The translations under genes were made by a program, and so were the position numbers. The notes under the pieces were generated by a model. It saw nothing but the letters and a program-made list of their open reading frames with translations, was not told where the DNA came from and did no database searches. A stretch of DNA of 64,000 bases from Vicingus serpentipes (GTDB taxonomy: Bacteria; Bacteroidota; Bacteroidia; Flavobacteriales_E; Vicingaceae): assembly GCF_007993035.1 (NCBI RefSeq), contig NZ_VOOS01000005.1:124001-188000 (forward strand), read 5' to 3'. Below are positions 7,505 through 16,987 of this stretch, piece after piece. Position 1 is the stretch's first letter; each line of letters starts with the position of its first letter.

Positions 7505-8341
7505 TCACCTTAAAATAGAGACTGGTCCCTTAAACACTTGTCTATCTTGTTTGTCAAATTCCAACTCAATAACATAATAAAAAGTAGAAACCGCTAGATT
7601 TCCTCCAATATATTTGGCATCCCAACCATCAACATTATCATAACCTTCTTTATAATAGACGCGTTGACCCCATCTATCAAAAATATAAACCTTATTTTTA
7701 GGATAGTCTTTTATATTTTGTATAAACCACGTATCATTGAATCCGTCATCGTTTGGAGTAAATATCTGTGAGGGAATAATAGGGTCACATTCTTTTGTCG
7801 TCATACTCATCCATGTAGTATCAACACATCCTTCACCATCAGTTACAACAAGAGGATAAGTACTAATAGGTAAGTCTGAGTAGTAATTACTCTGGGCTAA
7901 ATCTTCTTCAGCGGTATGCAAATAATAAGTGAAAGGTTCAGTACCTCCAGAAATATCTATGATTGAAATATCGTTTACTGGTTGATTACATTCTGTAGGT
8001 TCAGGGGAAACATAATCAACTTGGATATCAACATTCAATAAATATTTAATATTAGAAGCATTATTTTGAGGACAACCTGTTGTTGTCTCCATATAAAGAT
8101 TAATTTGACCAACATTAGTTGATGAAAAAGTTGAGTCAAAACTAACCGTATCTCCATTAAATGTCCAAATGTATTGAGGGTTCACAACTCCAATAGAAGG
8201 CTCTGCTTTAAAATTAACAAGCGTATTTTTACAAACAGGAATCTGCTTATCTGAAATAACCTGAACACTTAAAGGGCATTGGGCACCAGCATTAAGAATA
8301 GTTATAAAAATAAAAATGTAAAAAAATATTCTTTTTAACAT
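7505..8341 (-). CDS. Small T9SS type B (CHU_C) sorting-domain protein
   Basis: Secreted surface protein of 278 residues. A signal peptide (MLKRIFFYIFIFITILNAGAQ region) is followed by a PKD- or Ig-like part (YIWTFNGDTVSFDST, residues about 25-110), a second beta-rich segment (ISIIDISGGTEPFTYYLHT), then the gliding-motility-associated C-terminal domain: FTPNDDGFNDTWFI, VYIFDRWGQRVYYKEGY, GWDAKYIGG and STFYYVIELEF. The Asp/Asn-rich PNDDGFND and the RWG motif define the type B signal. At this size it is a miniature of the large SprB-like adhesins. It is translationally coupled to the downstream PorP/SprF gene. Its ligand or partner is unknown. Confidence 0.87.
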   Translation of the reverse strand: MLKRIFFYIFIFITILNAGAQCPLSVQVISDKQIPVCKNTLVNFKAEPSIGVVNPQYIWTFNGDTVSFDSTFSSTNVGQINLYMETTTGCPQNNASNIKYLLNVDIQVDYVSPEPTECNQPVNDISIIDISGGTEPFTYYLHTAEEDLAQSNYYSDLPISTYPLVVTDGEGCVDTTWMSMTTKECDPIIPSQIFTPNDDGFNDTWFIQNIKDYPKNKVYIFDRWGQRVYYKEGYDNVDGWDAKYIGGNLAVSTFYYVIELEFDKQDRQVFKGPVSILR

Positions 8342-8476
8342 GTTCCAAATTTACACTTTTTTACCACTTTTAGTTTTTTGTTGTATTTTATGTCTTTAGA
8401 GCACTTTAAAGTTTAAACTGAACTAACATAATCAAACTAGATTAGCTAATTTTAGGTTTTTACTAATTACTCATCA

Positions 8477-10156
8477 ATGCTTCAAGAAAAAGCCCTTGCA
8501 ATATTAAAGTCTGGACAAAATGTTTTTCTTACAGGTTCTGCAGGGACTGGTAAAACCTACGTATTGAACCAATACATTGAATTTTTAAAAGAAAGAAAAA
8601 TTACAGTTGCTATTACTGCATCTACAGGTATTGCTGCAACACATATGAATGGAATGACAATACATTCTTGGGCAGGAATTGGAGTAAAAGAGCACCTTAC
8701 TAATGGTAATTTAGTAAGTATGAAATCTAAAAAATACTTAAAGGATCATCTAGAGAAAGTAAAGGTTTTAATTATTGATGAAATTTCAATGTTGCATAAA
8801 AACCAACTTAATTTAGTTGATACTGTTTTAAAGTATTTTAAAAATAATACCGAACCTTTTGGCGGAATTCAAGTGGTTTTGTGTGGTGACTTTTTTCAGC
8901 TACCTCCAATAGGAAATCAAGGAGAATTAAGTAGAGATAAATTTGCTTTTATGTCAGAAGCATGGGTAAACGCAAAACTCTCTATCTGCTATTTAACTAA
9001 ACAATTTAGGCAAAGTGATAATGATTTAAATGAAATTTTAAACGAAATAAGAACCGGAGAAATTTCTTCACCTAGCTATATGAAGTTAAAAAATGCAGCA
9101 AATAATAACTTAACTGACAAGGAACCTACAAAATTATACACCCACAATTATGATGTAGATACAATTAACTCAGAACATTTAGCAACACTAAATAGTTTAC
9201 CTAAAAAGTACAACGCCAATACCAAAGGAAATCCAAAGCTTATTGAAACTTTAAAGAATTCCGTTTTAGCAAGCGAAAAATTAGAACTAAAAATTGGAGC
9301 TAAAGTTATGTTTGTTAAAAATAACAATGAAAAAGGCTATGTAAATGGTTCTTTAGGTAATGTTATTGGCTTTAATGACAAAGGATTCCCTTCAATAAAA
9401 TTGTTAACAGGTAAAACTATAACTACAGAAAAAGAAGAGTGGTCTATTAATGATGATTCTGGCAAAACATTAGCCACTTATAATCAAATTCCTTTAAGGT
9501 TAGCATGGGCAATAACAGTTCATAAATGCCAAGGAATGACATTAGATTCTGCTGAAATTGATCTTTCTAAAACCTTTGAAAGAGGCCAAGGGTATGTAGC
9601 TCTTTCTAGATTAAAAAATATTGAAAATTTAAAATTGATAGGATTAAATGAAATGGCTTTGAAAGTAGACAACTTAGCTGCTAAAGCAGATATACGTTTT
9701 CAAGAACTTTCATCTAATATTGATGAAAAATTGACTTTTGAAGAGCTAGATATTCTTGCAACAACATTTATTAGGGATAATGGAGGATTACTTGACAAAA
9801 AAGAAATTGAAAAAAATAAAAAGAAATTAAAAGAAAAGACAACTAAAAAAGATACTACATACGGAACAACATTAGCCTATTTAAAGCAAAAAAAATCTAT
9901 AGAACGAATTGCAGAAGAAAGAGGTCTTAGTGTTGGGACAATTGCGAGTCATCTTATTAAAATTTGTAAAGATTACCCAAAAGAAGATTTATCTTTTTAC
10001 AAACCTAAGTTAGGTATTATGCGAAAGGTAGAAAAAGCATACAATAACCAACCAAAAGGCAAACCTATTAGCTTAAAAGTAATTTTTGAGGAATTAGACA
10101 GGAAAGTTGATTACGAAGATATAAAGCTAGCTATAGCATTTATTAGTAAAAATTAA
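8477..10156 (+). CDS. PIF1-like superfamily 1 DNA helicase with C-terminal helix-turn-helix
   Basis: ATP-dependent DNA helicase of the PIF1/RecD-like group, 559 residues. Walker A is GSAGTGKT (residues 20-27), followed by TASTGIAATHMNG (motif Ia region) and a Walker B-like LIIDEISM near residue 100. Other SF1 motifs include GDFFQLPPIG, LTKQFRQSD and the C-terminal AWAITVHKCQGMTLD with GQGYVALSRLKNIENL. After the motor, from about residue 445, comes a lysine-rich linker and a helix-turn-helix-like segment (SIERIAEERGLSVGTIASHLIKI) like that at the C terminus of some RecQ-type helicases. Roles of the family are in replication fork and genome maintenance. It is monocistronic and ends at a bidirectional terminator. 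Confidence 0.9.
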   Translation: MLQEKALAILKSGQNVFLTGSAGTGKTYVLNQYIEFLKERKITVAITASTGIAATHMNGMTIHSWAGIGVKEHLTNGNLVSMKSKKYLKDHLEKVKVLIIDEISMLHKNQLNLVDTVLKYFKNNTEPFGGIQVVLCGDFFQLPPIGNQGELSRDKFAFMSEAWVNAKLSICYLTKQFRQSDNDLNEILNEIRTGEISSPSYMKLKNAANNNLTDKEPTKLYTHNYDVDTINSEHLATLNSLPKKYNANTKGNPKLIETLKNSVLASEKLELKIGAKVMFVKNNNEKGYVNGSLGNVIGFNDKGFPSIKLLTGKTITTEKEEWSINDDSGKTLATYNQIPLRLAWAITVHKCQGMTLDSAEIDLSKTFERGQGYVALSRLKNIENLKLIGLNEMALKVDNLAAKADIRFQELSSNIDEKLTFEELDILATTFIRDNGGLLDKKEIEKNKKKLKEKTTKKDTTYGTTLAYLKQKKSIERIAEERGLSVGTIASHLIKICKDYPKEDLSFYKPKLGIMRKVEKAYNNQPKGKPISLKVIFEELDRKVDYEDIKLAIAFISKN

Positions 10157-10173
10157 CTCTACAAATCACTTAT

Positions 10174-10203
10174 AAAAAAAGCCCCTAATCGGGGCTTTTT
10201 TTT
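10174..10203. terminator. Bidirectional intrinsic terminator
   Basis: AAAAAAAGCCCC (10174-10185), loop TAATC, then GGGGC plus eight T. It separates the convergent helicase and T9SS cargo genes and runs into the stop codon of the latter (10202-10204). Confidence 0.85.
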
Positions 10204-13090
10204 ATTTTAACAAAGTAAAAGTTCCTTTTATAAGCTTAGCATCTACACTTGCGCCGTCTGGCACCAACACATAAAAATATGTTCCGTCAGATTGGTCACT
10301 TCCATCCCAATCATTTTTATAATTATCCGTCTCATAAATTTTATTTCCCCATCTATTAAAAATAACTAACGATGATTCTGGATAATAATTTAGGTTAGGA
10401 AATACTAAGAAATCATTAAAGCCATCCCCATTTGGAGTAATAACGTTAACTCCTGAAAGTGTACAATCATTTAATGTCACCATTGCTGAATCTTCAACAC
10501 TATTACACAACCCTGTTATTTCAACATAATAAATACCAGAATCTTGAACTGTAATAGAAGGAGCGGTTGAACCAGTACTCCACAAAAATGAAGCTTCTGC
10601 TACAGACGTTGATACATCAAAGGTTTCTTCGCTACCAAAACAAAAAGTCAAATCTACTAGATTAGATACTACGTATTGAGGGAAATAAACTTCAAACGTA
10701 CTATCCTTTGCACATTGGTTATCAGTAAATGTAAATTCATACAATCCTTTTTTGTCAACTTCAACCAAAGGATTTTCAACTGATTCACTAGTTGTAAAAG
10801 TAACTGTTCCAGGACCACTATAGGTCCATTGACCACCATCATAAGAAGATGTTCCTACAAACTGAAATTGATTTACACAAGAAGTGTCACTTAAAGGAAC
10901 AGAAGGTGTTTGTACAACATTTAGTAAAAATGAATTAGCAATAGCACATTGATTATCAGTATAAGTTAATGTATAAAGTCCTTCTGAATCGACCATTACT
11001 TGTGGATTTGAAGTTGTGTCATTTGGTAAAAAAGTAGCTGTACCTGGTCCATTATAAGTCCATTGACCACCATCATAAGAAGATGTTCCTGCAACTTGAT
11101 AATCTTGAATACATATTGTTGTATCTGATTGAATTACTGGACTAGGAGCAAATATAATATCAAAACTATCTGTCAAACTACACTGATCATCCGTATAATA
11201 CAAAGTATAACTTCCTTCAGCAGTAACATTAACAAGAGGATTTAAATTTGTATTATTTGGAGAAAAATTAACTGTTCCTGGTCCAGAACCTGTCCAAAAA
11301 CCTTGGTTTAAATAAGATGAAGTACCCGTAATTTGAAATTGATTATTACATGCTGTAGTATCTGTTCTTAATTCTGGTGTTGGTAATACATATACTGAAA
11401 CAGTAGTATCGTAATCACAACCATAATTATCTGTAACTGCATAAGTATAATTGTAAATTCCTGTAGTAGGAGGTTGAACTACAATTGCAGTATCATTTTC
11501 TCCAGAAATTATTGATGGATCACTTAACCATCCTTCATCAACAATTGAAGTTGTATAAGTTTCATTGTTTGGATTAATAGTTGGATCAAAAAGAATTCCC
11601 CATTCAAAAATGAAACCATCATCAGTTCCAATATTATCCCTTACAGTAATATACCAATTTCCATTTAACGGACACCCTGCAAAATCTAAAAATGAATCTT
11701 CTGGTAAATAAATACCATTAGGATTCATTGCATTTCCATTAACAGGGTTTGTAACATTTACAAAATTATTATTACCAAATTCTGTTGGAAAATCTCCCCA
11801 AGTATTATAAGTAGATGACCAACAATATTCCATACCAACCCCAGGTGTTCCAATATTGGCATCAAATGCGTTACCTAAAAAAGTTCCTCCACCATTAAAA
11901 CCTCCAGGTATAATGCCCGGAGAATAACTATTAAAAATACTAATTGCAGTTCCATTTGGACAAGTTAATGTCATTTCTAAATCTCCTAAATAAGAATGCT
12001 CCATATTTAAACATAACTGCTCTAAATCAGAAACACTAGTTAACGTTTGTCCAGGCAAAAACCCGCTTATATTAATAGTATCTGTATAATTAATACCACT
12101 ACCATCAGGCAAATAAACTAATCCAGCAAAAGTACCTCCTAACTGAAAATTAGCTTCAGAAGGATCAACTCCTACAGTATCAGTAGCAGTAACACCTCCA
12201 ATAATAACAGTAGTATCACCAAAACAAATAGAATCTCTATTATTAATTATTCCTGAAAAACTTGGAATTGTAGATACTCTAACCTTAGATATTATACTCT
12301 GAGATTGAGGGAATTGATCTGTAATTTTCAATGTTGCCAAATAACCACTTCTAGCTGGAGGTGTAAACCAGACACTATCTCCTAAAGCTGTAGTCCCATC
12401 ACTAAAACTCCATTTATAAGTTACATTAGAACTATTTTGAGAATAGCCTAAACCAGTATTTTCTAATGAATAGGGAAATTGATCTCCTGCAACAAATAAA
12501 ATTGAATCACCAAAACAAACATCAACATATCCTGTATCACTTGGGTTTAATGCATTTGCACCTGCACCATTAACAAAAGCTTCCATATGAGGTGTAAATG
12601 GTTGTGGCAATTGAATACAAGATAAATTTGCATCCCAACCTGTCCCTGTAACTGCTAAATCAGATTTAAATCTAAAAGTTAAACATCCAGTAGCGTTATT
12701 TTCAAATGATGCTATATAATTAAACCCTAATGGGTCAGTACTAGAATTATGCTTTCCTAAAAGAGGTGCATTAACTCCAATTCCATCATAAACAAAAATT
12801 GTATCTGAAGCGTCAACATCAAAAAGTAAACCTGCACTAATTCCAAAGGAAGCAGATAATTTTGTAGTACTTCCTGCATAATCTGGACAAACTACAATCG
12901 TATCATTTTCATTATCAGAATAATTTGCTGAATTATTTCCTGTGTCAAAAAAATTAGCTATCGGTCCAGAATTTGCGTTACAATCAAGGGGATTTAATAA
13001 ATCTAAATCAGAATCACTAATTAAAATAGTTGATTGAGAATATAGAGTAACTGATAATATGTATAAGATTCCTAAGAATAAATTTTTCAT
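10202..13090 (-). CDS. Large T9SS type B cargo protein with CUB-like, PKD-like and P-domain-like regions
   Basis: Predicted surface protein of 962 residues. Visible parts: signal peptide (MKNLFLGILYILSVTLYSQ); a CUB-like region to about residue 160 (FVYDGIGVNAPLLGKH, GCLTFRFKSD); a PKD-like fold (YKWSFSDGTTALGDS); a proprotein-convertase P-domain-like region from about 335 to 510 (HSYLGDLEMTLTCPNGT, GNWYITVRDNIGTDDG); three similar segments of about 68 residues built on GTSSY-x-GQWTY-x-GPGT; an Ig-like stretch; and a C-terminal CHU_C domain (VITPNGDGFNDFLVF, VIFNRWGNKIYET). The P-domain-like region suggests a relationship to exported hydrolases, but I see no catalytic domain. No PorP partner is adjacent. 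A 133-residue secreted protein gene lies 13 bases upstream. Confidence 0.85.
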   Translation of the reverse strand: MKNLFLGILYILSVTLYSQSTILISDSDLDLLNPLDCNANSGPIANFFDTGNNSANYSDNENDTIVVCPDYAGSTTKLSASFGISAGLLFDVDASDTIFVYDGIGVNAPLLGKHNSSTDPLGFNYIASFENNATGCLTFRFKSDLAVTGTGWDANLSCIQLPQPFTPHMEAFVNGAGANALNPSDTGYVDVCFGDSILFVAGDQFPYSLENTGLGYSQNSSNVTYKWSFSDGTTALGDSVWFTPPARSGYLATLKITDQFPQSQSIISKVRVSTIPSFSGIINNRDSICFGDTTVIIGGVTATDTVGVDPSEANFQLGGTFAGLVYLPDGSGINYTDTINISGFLPGQTLTSVSDLEQLCLNMEHSYLGDLEMTLTCPNGTAISIFNSYSPGIIPGGFNGGGTFLGNAFDANIGTPGVGMEYCWSSTYNTWGDFPTEFGNNNFVNVTNPVNGNAMNPNGIYLPEDSFLDFAGCPLNGNWYITVRDNIGTDDGFIFEWGILFDPTINPNNETYTTSIVDEGWLSDPSIISGENDTAIVVQPPTTGIYNYTYAVTDNYGCDYDTTVSVYVLPTPELRTDTTACNNQFQITGTSSYLNQGFWTGSGPGTVNFSPNNTNLNPLVNVTAEGSYTLYYTDDQCSLTDSFDIIFAPSPVIQSDTTICIQDYQVAGTSSYDGGQWTYNGPGTATFLPNDTTSNPQVMVDSEGLYTLTYTDNQCAIANSFLLNVVQTPSVPLSDTSCVNQFQFVGTSSYDGGQWTYSGPGTVTFTTSESVENPLVEVDKKGLYEFTFTDNQCAKDSTFEVYFPQYVVSNLVDLTFCFGSEETFDVSTSVAEASFLWSTGSTAPSITVQDSGIYYVEITGLCNSVEDSAMVTLNDCTLSGVNVITPNGDGFNDFLVFPNLNYYPESSLVIFNRWGNKIYETDNYKNDWDGSDQSDGTYFYVLVPDGASVDAKLIKGTFTLLK

Positions 13091-13103
13091 AAATTAAATT
13101 TTA

Positions 13104-13505
13104 CTATTTTCTTAATTCTTTTAAAATATGATCTTTAGATTTTACGACTAACATTTGATCAGTACCTTCGATTGCGAAATATTGATAATCATCTTGAATT
13201 ATTTCTAAGTTTAATTCAAAGAAGTTTATATTGCTAGCATCTTTTATAGTTATTGAACCAATTCTAGTTTGCCCTTCAGACATTTTCTCCATTGGAATTG
13301 GGTTTAAATAAAATGCATTTTTAGCGCAATATTTTAAATATTCATATTCTTCAAAATCTTGAACTTTAATATTGTCAATTTCTTCCTGAGAATATTTCAA
13401 TAACAAATCTTTATCAGAATCATTACTCTGAGAAAAAGCAGTTGAAGAGAAAATAAAAAAACCTAGAATTAAAAAGCTTTTCATCATATTCATATAATTG
13501 TTCAT
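13104..13505 (-). CDS. Small secreted protein of unknown function
   Basis: 133 residues with a signal peptide (MMKSFLILGFFIFSSTAFSQ, preceded by a few optional residues; ATGs at 13505, 13493, 13487 and 13484 are all possible starts). The mature part is acidic (SNDSDKDLLLKYSQEEIDNIKVQDFEEYEYLKY) and then beta-rich, with TRIGSITIKD and LMVVKSKD-like segments. It lies 13 bases upstream of the large type B cargo gene and is probably cotranscribed. No sorting domain and no family recognised; it may assist or accompany the cargo, which is inference from position only. Confidence 0.65.
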   Translation of the reverse strand: MNNYMNMMKSFLILGFFIFSSTAFSQSNDSDKDLLLKYSQEEIDNIKVQDFEEYEYLKYCAKNAFYLNPIPMEKMSEGQTRIGSITIKDASNINFFELNLEIIQDDYQYFAIEGTDQMLVVKSKDHILKELRK

Positions 13506-13653
13506 TTCAAAAAATAAAATTTTAAACTACAAATGGTGTTTAAGTTACACAAACTTAACGATTATAAAGAAAAAAGGTAGCTTTTTTAATGAAATTTATA
13601 GGATAGCACAAATAAAGGTAAGAGTCCAATCATTAATATTTATAAAAACAAAA

Positions 13654-13686
13654 AAAGCCCTTAACAAATTGATTGTTAAGGGCTTT
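13654..13686. terminator. Intrinsic terminator downstream of tRNA-Gln
   Basis: AAAGCCCTTAACAA (13654-13667) pairs with TTGTTAAGGGCTTT (13673-13686) around a five-base loop; the A-run before it becomes a T-tract on the minus strand. The rest of the gap 13506-13699 holds nothing else that I can support. Confidence 0.75.
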
Positions 13687-13699
13687 AATTTTTTACTTG

Positions 13700-13770
13700 T
13701 TGTCCTACTAGGATTCGAACCTAGAATGACGGTACCAAAAACCGGAGTGTTACCATTACACCATAGGACA
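13700..13770 (-). tRNA. tRNA-Gln (anticodon TTG)
   Basis: Read on the minus strand, acceptor arms TGTCCTA and TAGGACA pair fully, the D arm is GTGT/ACAC, and the T arm is CTAGG-TTCGAAT-CCTAG. The seven-base anticodon loop TTTTGGT places TTG at positions 34-36. Position 27-43 is a C-U mismatch. The discriminator is A and CCA is not encoded. It is followed by the hairpin at 13654-13686. Confidence 0.92.
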
Positions 13771-13921
13771 ATAAGGTCGGCAAATTTATGAAAAATTTAT
13801 TTTTCTGCAACTTTTTTTATTTTTGTTTTTATAAAAAACACATTTTAACATTGATTAACTTCCTTTAACAATTTATCTTTCAGAAATTCATAAATTCGCT
13901 TCCTATAAAAATTTACAAAAA

Positions 13922-16900
13922 ATGGAGTACAAAAAATTAAATAATATATTAGGCTGGTTAGTTTGGGCAATTGCTACAACTGTTTATTTAATGACAATTG
14001 AGCCAACTGCTAGTTTTTGGGATTGTGGTGAATTTATCGCAACGGCTTACAACTTAGAAGTAGGTCATCCTCCAGGAGCTCCATTATTTATGCTTTTGGG
14101 TAAGATTTTCACAATGTTTGGATCTGCAGAAAAAGCTGCTTATGCTATAAACATTATGTCAGCTCTAAGTAGTTCATTTACTATCTTATTTTTATTTTGG
14201 ACTATTACAGCAATGGTTAAAAAATTAGCCATGAAAACTGGAGAAATAACTAAAGGAAAGGAATTTGCAATTTTAGGAAGTGCGTTAGTTGGTTCATTAG
14301 CTTATACTTTTTCAGACTCATTTTGGTTTTCAGCTACAGAAGCAGAAGTTTATGCTATGTCGTCTTTATTTACAGCTGTTGTATTCTGGGCAATCTTAAA
14401 ATGGGATGCTGTTTCAAGTGAAAAACACAGTACAAGATGGATGGTTTTAATTGCTTATTTAATGGGATTATCTATTGGAGTTCACCTTCTGAACTTATTA
14501 GCTATTCCTGCTATGGTTTTCTTGTTTTATTTTAAAACAAGAGAATTAAACGTAAAAACATTTTTTACAGCTACTGGCTTTTCATTATTAATACTTGGTA
14601 TTGTTCAATTTGGCATTATTCCGGGAACTTATAAATTAGGTTCTATGTTTGAGATTCTTTTTGTTAATTCATTTGGAATGCCATTTCATTCAGGGTTATT
14701 ATTTTACTTACTCTTATTAGCTGGATTGGTTTCTTATGGATTATACTATACTCAGAAAAACAAAAAAGTAATCTGGAATACTGTCATATTATGTTTTACT
14801 GTTATCTTAATTGGATATTCAACTTTCGCAGTAATCATGTTACGTTCTGCTGCTAATCCTCCGATGGATGAAAATAATCCAGAAAATGCATTTAGTTTGC
14901 TTTCATACTTAAATCGTGAACAATATGGTTCTGCTCCATTTTTAACTGGGCAATCATTCAACACACCTCTTGATGCTCAAGAACCATATAAAGAAGGCAA
15001 AGCTGTTTATTACCAAAACAAAGAAACTGGTAAATATGAACAAACTAATAAAGGCGAGAAAAACGAACCAAATTATGATAGTAAAGCTTCTGGCTTTTTA
15101 CCTCGTATGTGGAGTTCTCAAGGTCACCATATTGATGGTTACAAACAATGGAGTAATTTTAAAGGAAAAAATGTAAGAGCTTCAAATGGTGAGACAGTTA
15201 AAATTCCAACCTTTGGAGAAAATTTAGCTTTCTTATTTAATTACCAATGGGGACACCTATATTGGAGATATTTCATGTGGAATTTTGTTGGAAGACAAAA
15301 CGACATTCAAAGTCAGGGAGAAATTATTAATGGTAACTGGATTAGTGGTATTGATGCTATTGACTCCGCAAGATTAGGAGATCAAAGTAAAGTGCCTTCT
15401 TCAACAAAAAATAATCCAGGAAGAAATACATATTTCTTTTTACCACTTATTATCGGGCTAATTGGATTAGTTTATCAATTTAGTAAAGATCCTAAAGATT
15501 GGTTAGTACTTGGATTACTATTCTTTTTCACAGGAATGGCAATTAACTTTTACACCAATCCTCCTCCATTTCAACCTAGAGAAAGAGATTACGCATACGT
15601 AGGTTCTTTCTATGTATTTACTATATGGATTTCAATTGGTATTTATGCTTTATATGAAATACTAAGCAAAAAAGTTCCTCAAAAAGTTAGTGCAATTGCT
15701 GTTACTCTTGTTGGATTATTAGCTGCACCTGTTTTAATGGGTTCTCAAAACTGGGATGATCATAATCGTTCTGGAAGATATACAGCAAGAGATTTTGCTA
15801 AGAACTATTTAAATTCTTGTGCTCCAAATGCAATTTTATTTACTAATGGAGACAATGATACTTTCCCTTTATGGTATGTACAAGAAGTTGAGGGTTACAG
15901 GACTGACGTTAGAGTTGTTAACTTGAGCTTATTGAATACCGATTGGTATATCGAGCAAATGAGAAGAAAAGCTTGGGATGCAGATGGAATTCCTCAACGT
16001 ATTCCTGACTATAAAATCAGACAAGGTACAAATGATTATGTTCCTGTTTATGATAGAGGAATTAAAGGTCATATAGATATTGATGAAGCGATTGATTTTG
16101 TTATTGATGACAGCCCTAAATCTAAAGTTGGTGTAAATACTGGAAAACAAGTAGATTACTTGCCAACTAAAAACTTTAGTATTTCAGTTGACAAAGAAAC
16201 TGTTTTAGCAAATGGAACTGTTACAGCTGAATATGCAGATCGAATTTTAGACAAAGTTGAATGGACAGTTGATAAGAATTACATCATGAAAAATGATTTA
16301 ATCATCTTAGATATATTAGCAGCAAATGATTGGAAAAGACCAATTTATTTTGCAATTACTACTGGTAATGCAAGCTATATTGGCTTAACTCCATTTTTCC
16401 AATTGGAAGGATTGGCTTATCGTTTAGTTCCATACAGAGCTAATAATTTTGATGGCCAAACTGGAGAAGTTCATACAGCAATTATGCAAGAAAACTTGAT
16501 GGAGAAATTCGTTTGGGGTGGAATGGAAAACGGAGACATCTATCTGGATGAAAATAACAGAAGAATGTGTATGAATTTTAGAAACAATTTTTCTCGTTTA
16601 GCTGATGATTATATAAGAAGAGGCGAAAATGATAAAGCTATTGCTGCTTTAGATTATTGTATAAAAGTAATGCCTGAAAATTTAGTAGCCTTCAATTTCT
16701 TTATGATACCAGTTGCTGAATCTTATTACAAATTAAAAGAATATGAAAAAGGTAATGCAGTTGTAAGAAGCTTAGTAAACACTTATCATGAAGATTTAAA
16801 ATTCTATTTAACTCTTAGAGGAGAGCAAAGAAAATCGATTCAAAGTGAAATGGATAGAGCTAGATACATTTTACAGCAATTGATTATGTTAACAAACGAT

Positions 16901-16987
16901 AAGTATAAAGATTCTGGTTTAGCTGAAGAAATGCAAGATCGTTTTATTGAAATAAACAGTTTAATCTTAACCGAAGGAAGCATATAA
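13922..16987 (+). CDS. Glycosyltransferase family 117 / DUF2723 membrane protein
   Basis: A 1,021-residue multispanning protein of the DUF2723 (TMEM260-like, GT117) family, predicted to transfer sugar from a lipid-linked donor to exported proteins. The N-terminal region carries the family signature: TIEPTASFWDCGEFIATAYNLEVGHPPGAPLF (given here as two linked motifs, FWDCGEFI and VGHPPGAP), which resembles the acidic catalytic region of protein O-mannosyltransferases. About a dozen hydrophobic segments run to residue 600, with NPPPFQPRERDYAYVGSF in a loop. The C-terminal part is soluble, with SLLNTDWYIEQMRRK and TPR-like helices near 880-960. It is coupled to an FkbM methyltransferase gene (TAATG). 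Acceptor protein and sugar are unknown. Confidence 0.87.
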   Translation: MEYKKLNNILGWLVWAIATTVYLMTIEPTASFWDCGEFIATAYNLEVGHPPGAPLFMLLGKIFTMFGSAEKAAYAINIMSALSSSFTILFLFWTITAMVKKLAMKTGEITKGKEFAILGSALVGSLAYTFSDSFWFSATEAEVYAMSSLFTAVVFWAILKWDAVSSEKHSTRWMVLIAYLMGLSIGVHLLNLLAIPAMVFLFYFKTRELNVKTFFTATGFSLLILGIVQFGIIPGTYKLGSMFEILFVNSFGMPFHSGLLFYLLLLAGLVSYGLYYTQKNKKVIWNTVILCFTVILIGYSTFAVIMLRSAANPPMDENNPENAFSLLSYLNREQYGSAPFLTGQSFNTPLDAQEPYKEGKAVYYQNKETGKYEQTNKGEKNEPNYDSKASGFLPRMWSSQGHHIDGYKQWSNFKGKNVRASNGETVKIPTFGENLAFLFNYQWGHLYWRYFMWNFVGRQNDIQSQGEIINGNWISGIDAIDSARLGDQSKVPSSTKNNPGRNTYFFLPLIIGLIGLVYQFSKDPKDWLVLGLLFFFTGMAINFYTNPPPFQPRERDYAYVGSFYVFTIWISIGIYALYEILSKKVPQKVSAIAVTLVGLLAAPVLMGSQNWDDHNRSGRYTARDFAKNYLNSCAPNAILFTNGDNDTFPLWYVQEVEGYRTDVRVVNLSLLNTDWYIEQMRRKAWDADGIPQRIPDYKIRQGTNDYVPVYDRGIKGHIDIDEAIDFVIDDSPKSKVGVNTGKQVDYLPTKNFSISVDKETVLANGTVTAEYADRILDKVEWTVDKNYIMKNDLIILDILAANDWKRPIYFAITTGNASYIGLTPFFQLEGLAYRLVPYRANNFDGQTGEVHTAIMQENLMEKFVWGGMENGDIYLDENNRRMCMNFRNNFSRLADDYIRRGENDKAIAALDYCIKVMPENLVAFNFFMIPVAESYYKLKEYEKGNAVVRSLVNTYHEDLKFYLTLRGEQRKSIQSEMDRARYILQQLIMLTNDKYKDSGLAEEMQDRFIEINSLILTEGSI

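Noticed and set aside
13498-13791. 97-codon open frame on the plus strand
   Set aside because: It covers the tRNA-Gln gene and its terminator in antisense and has no protein features.
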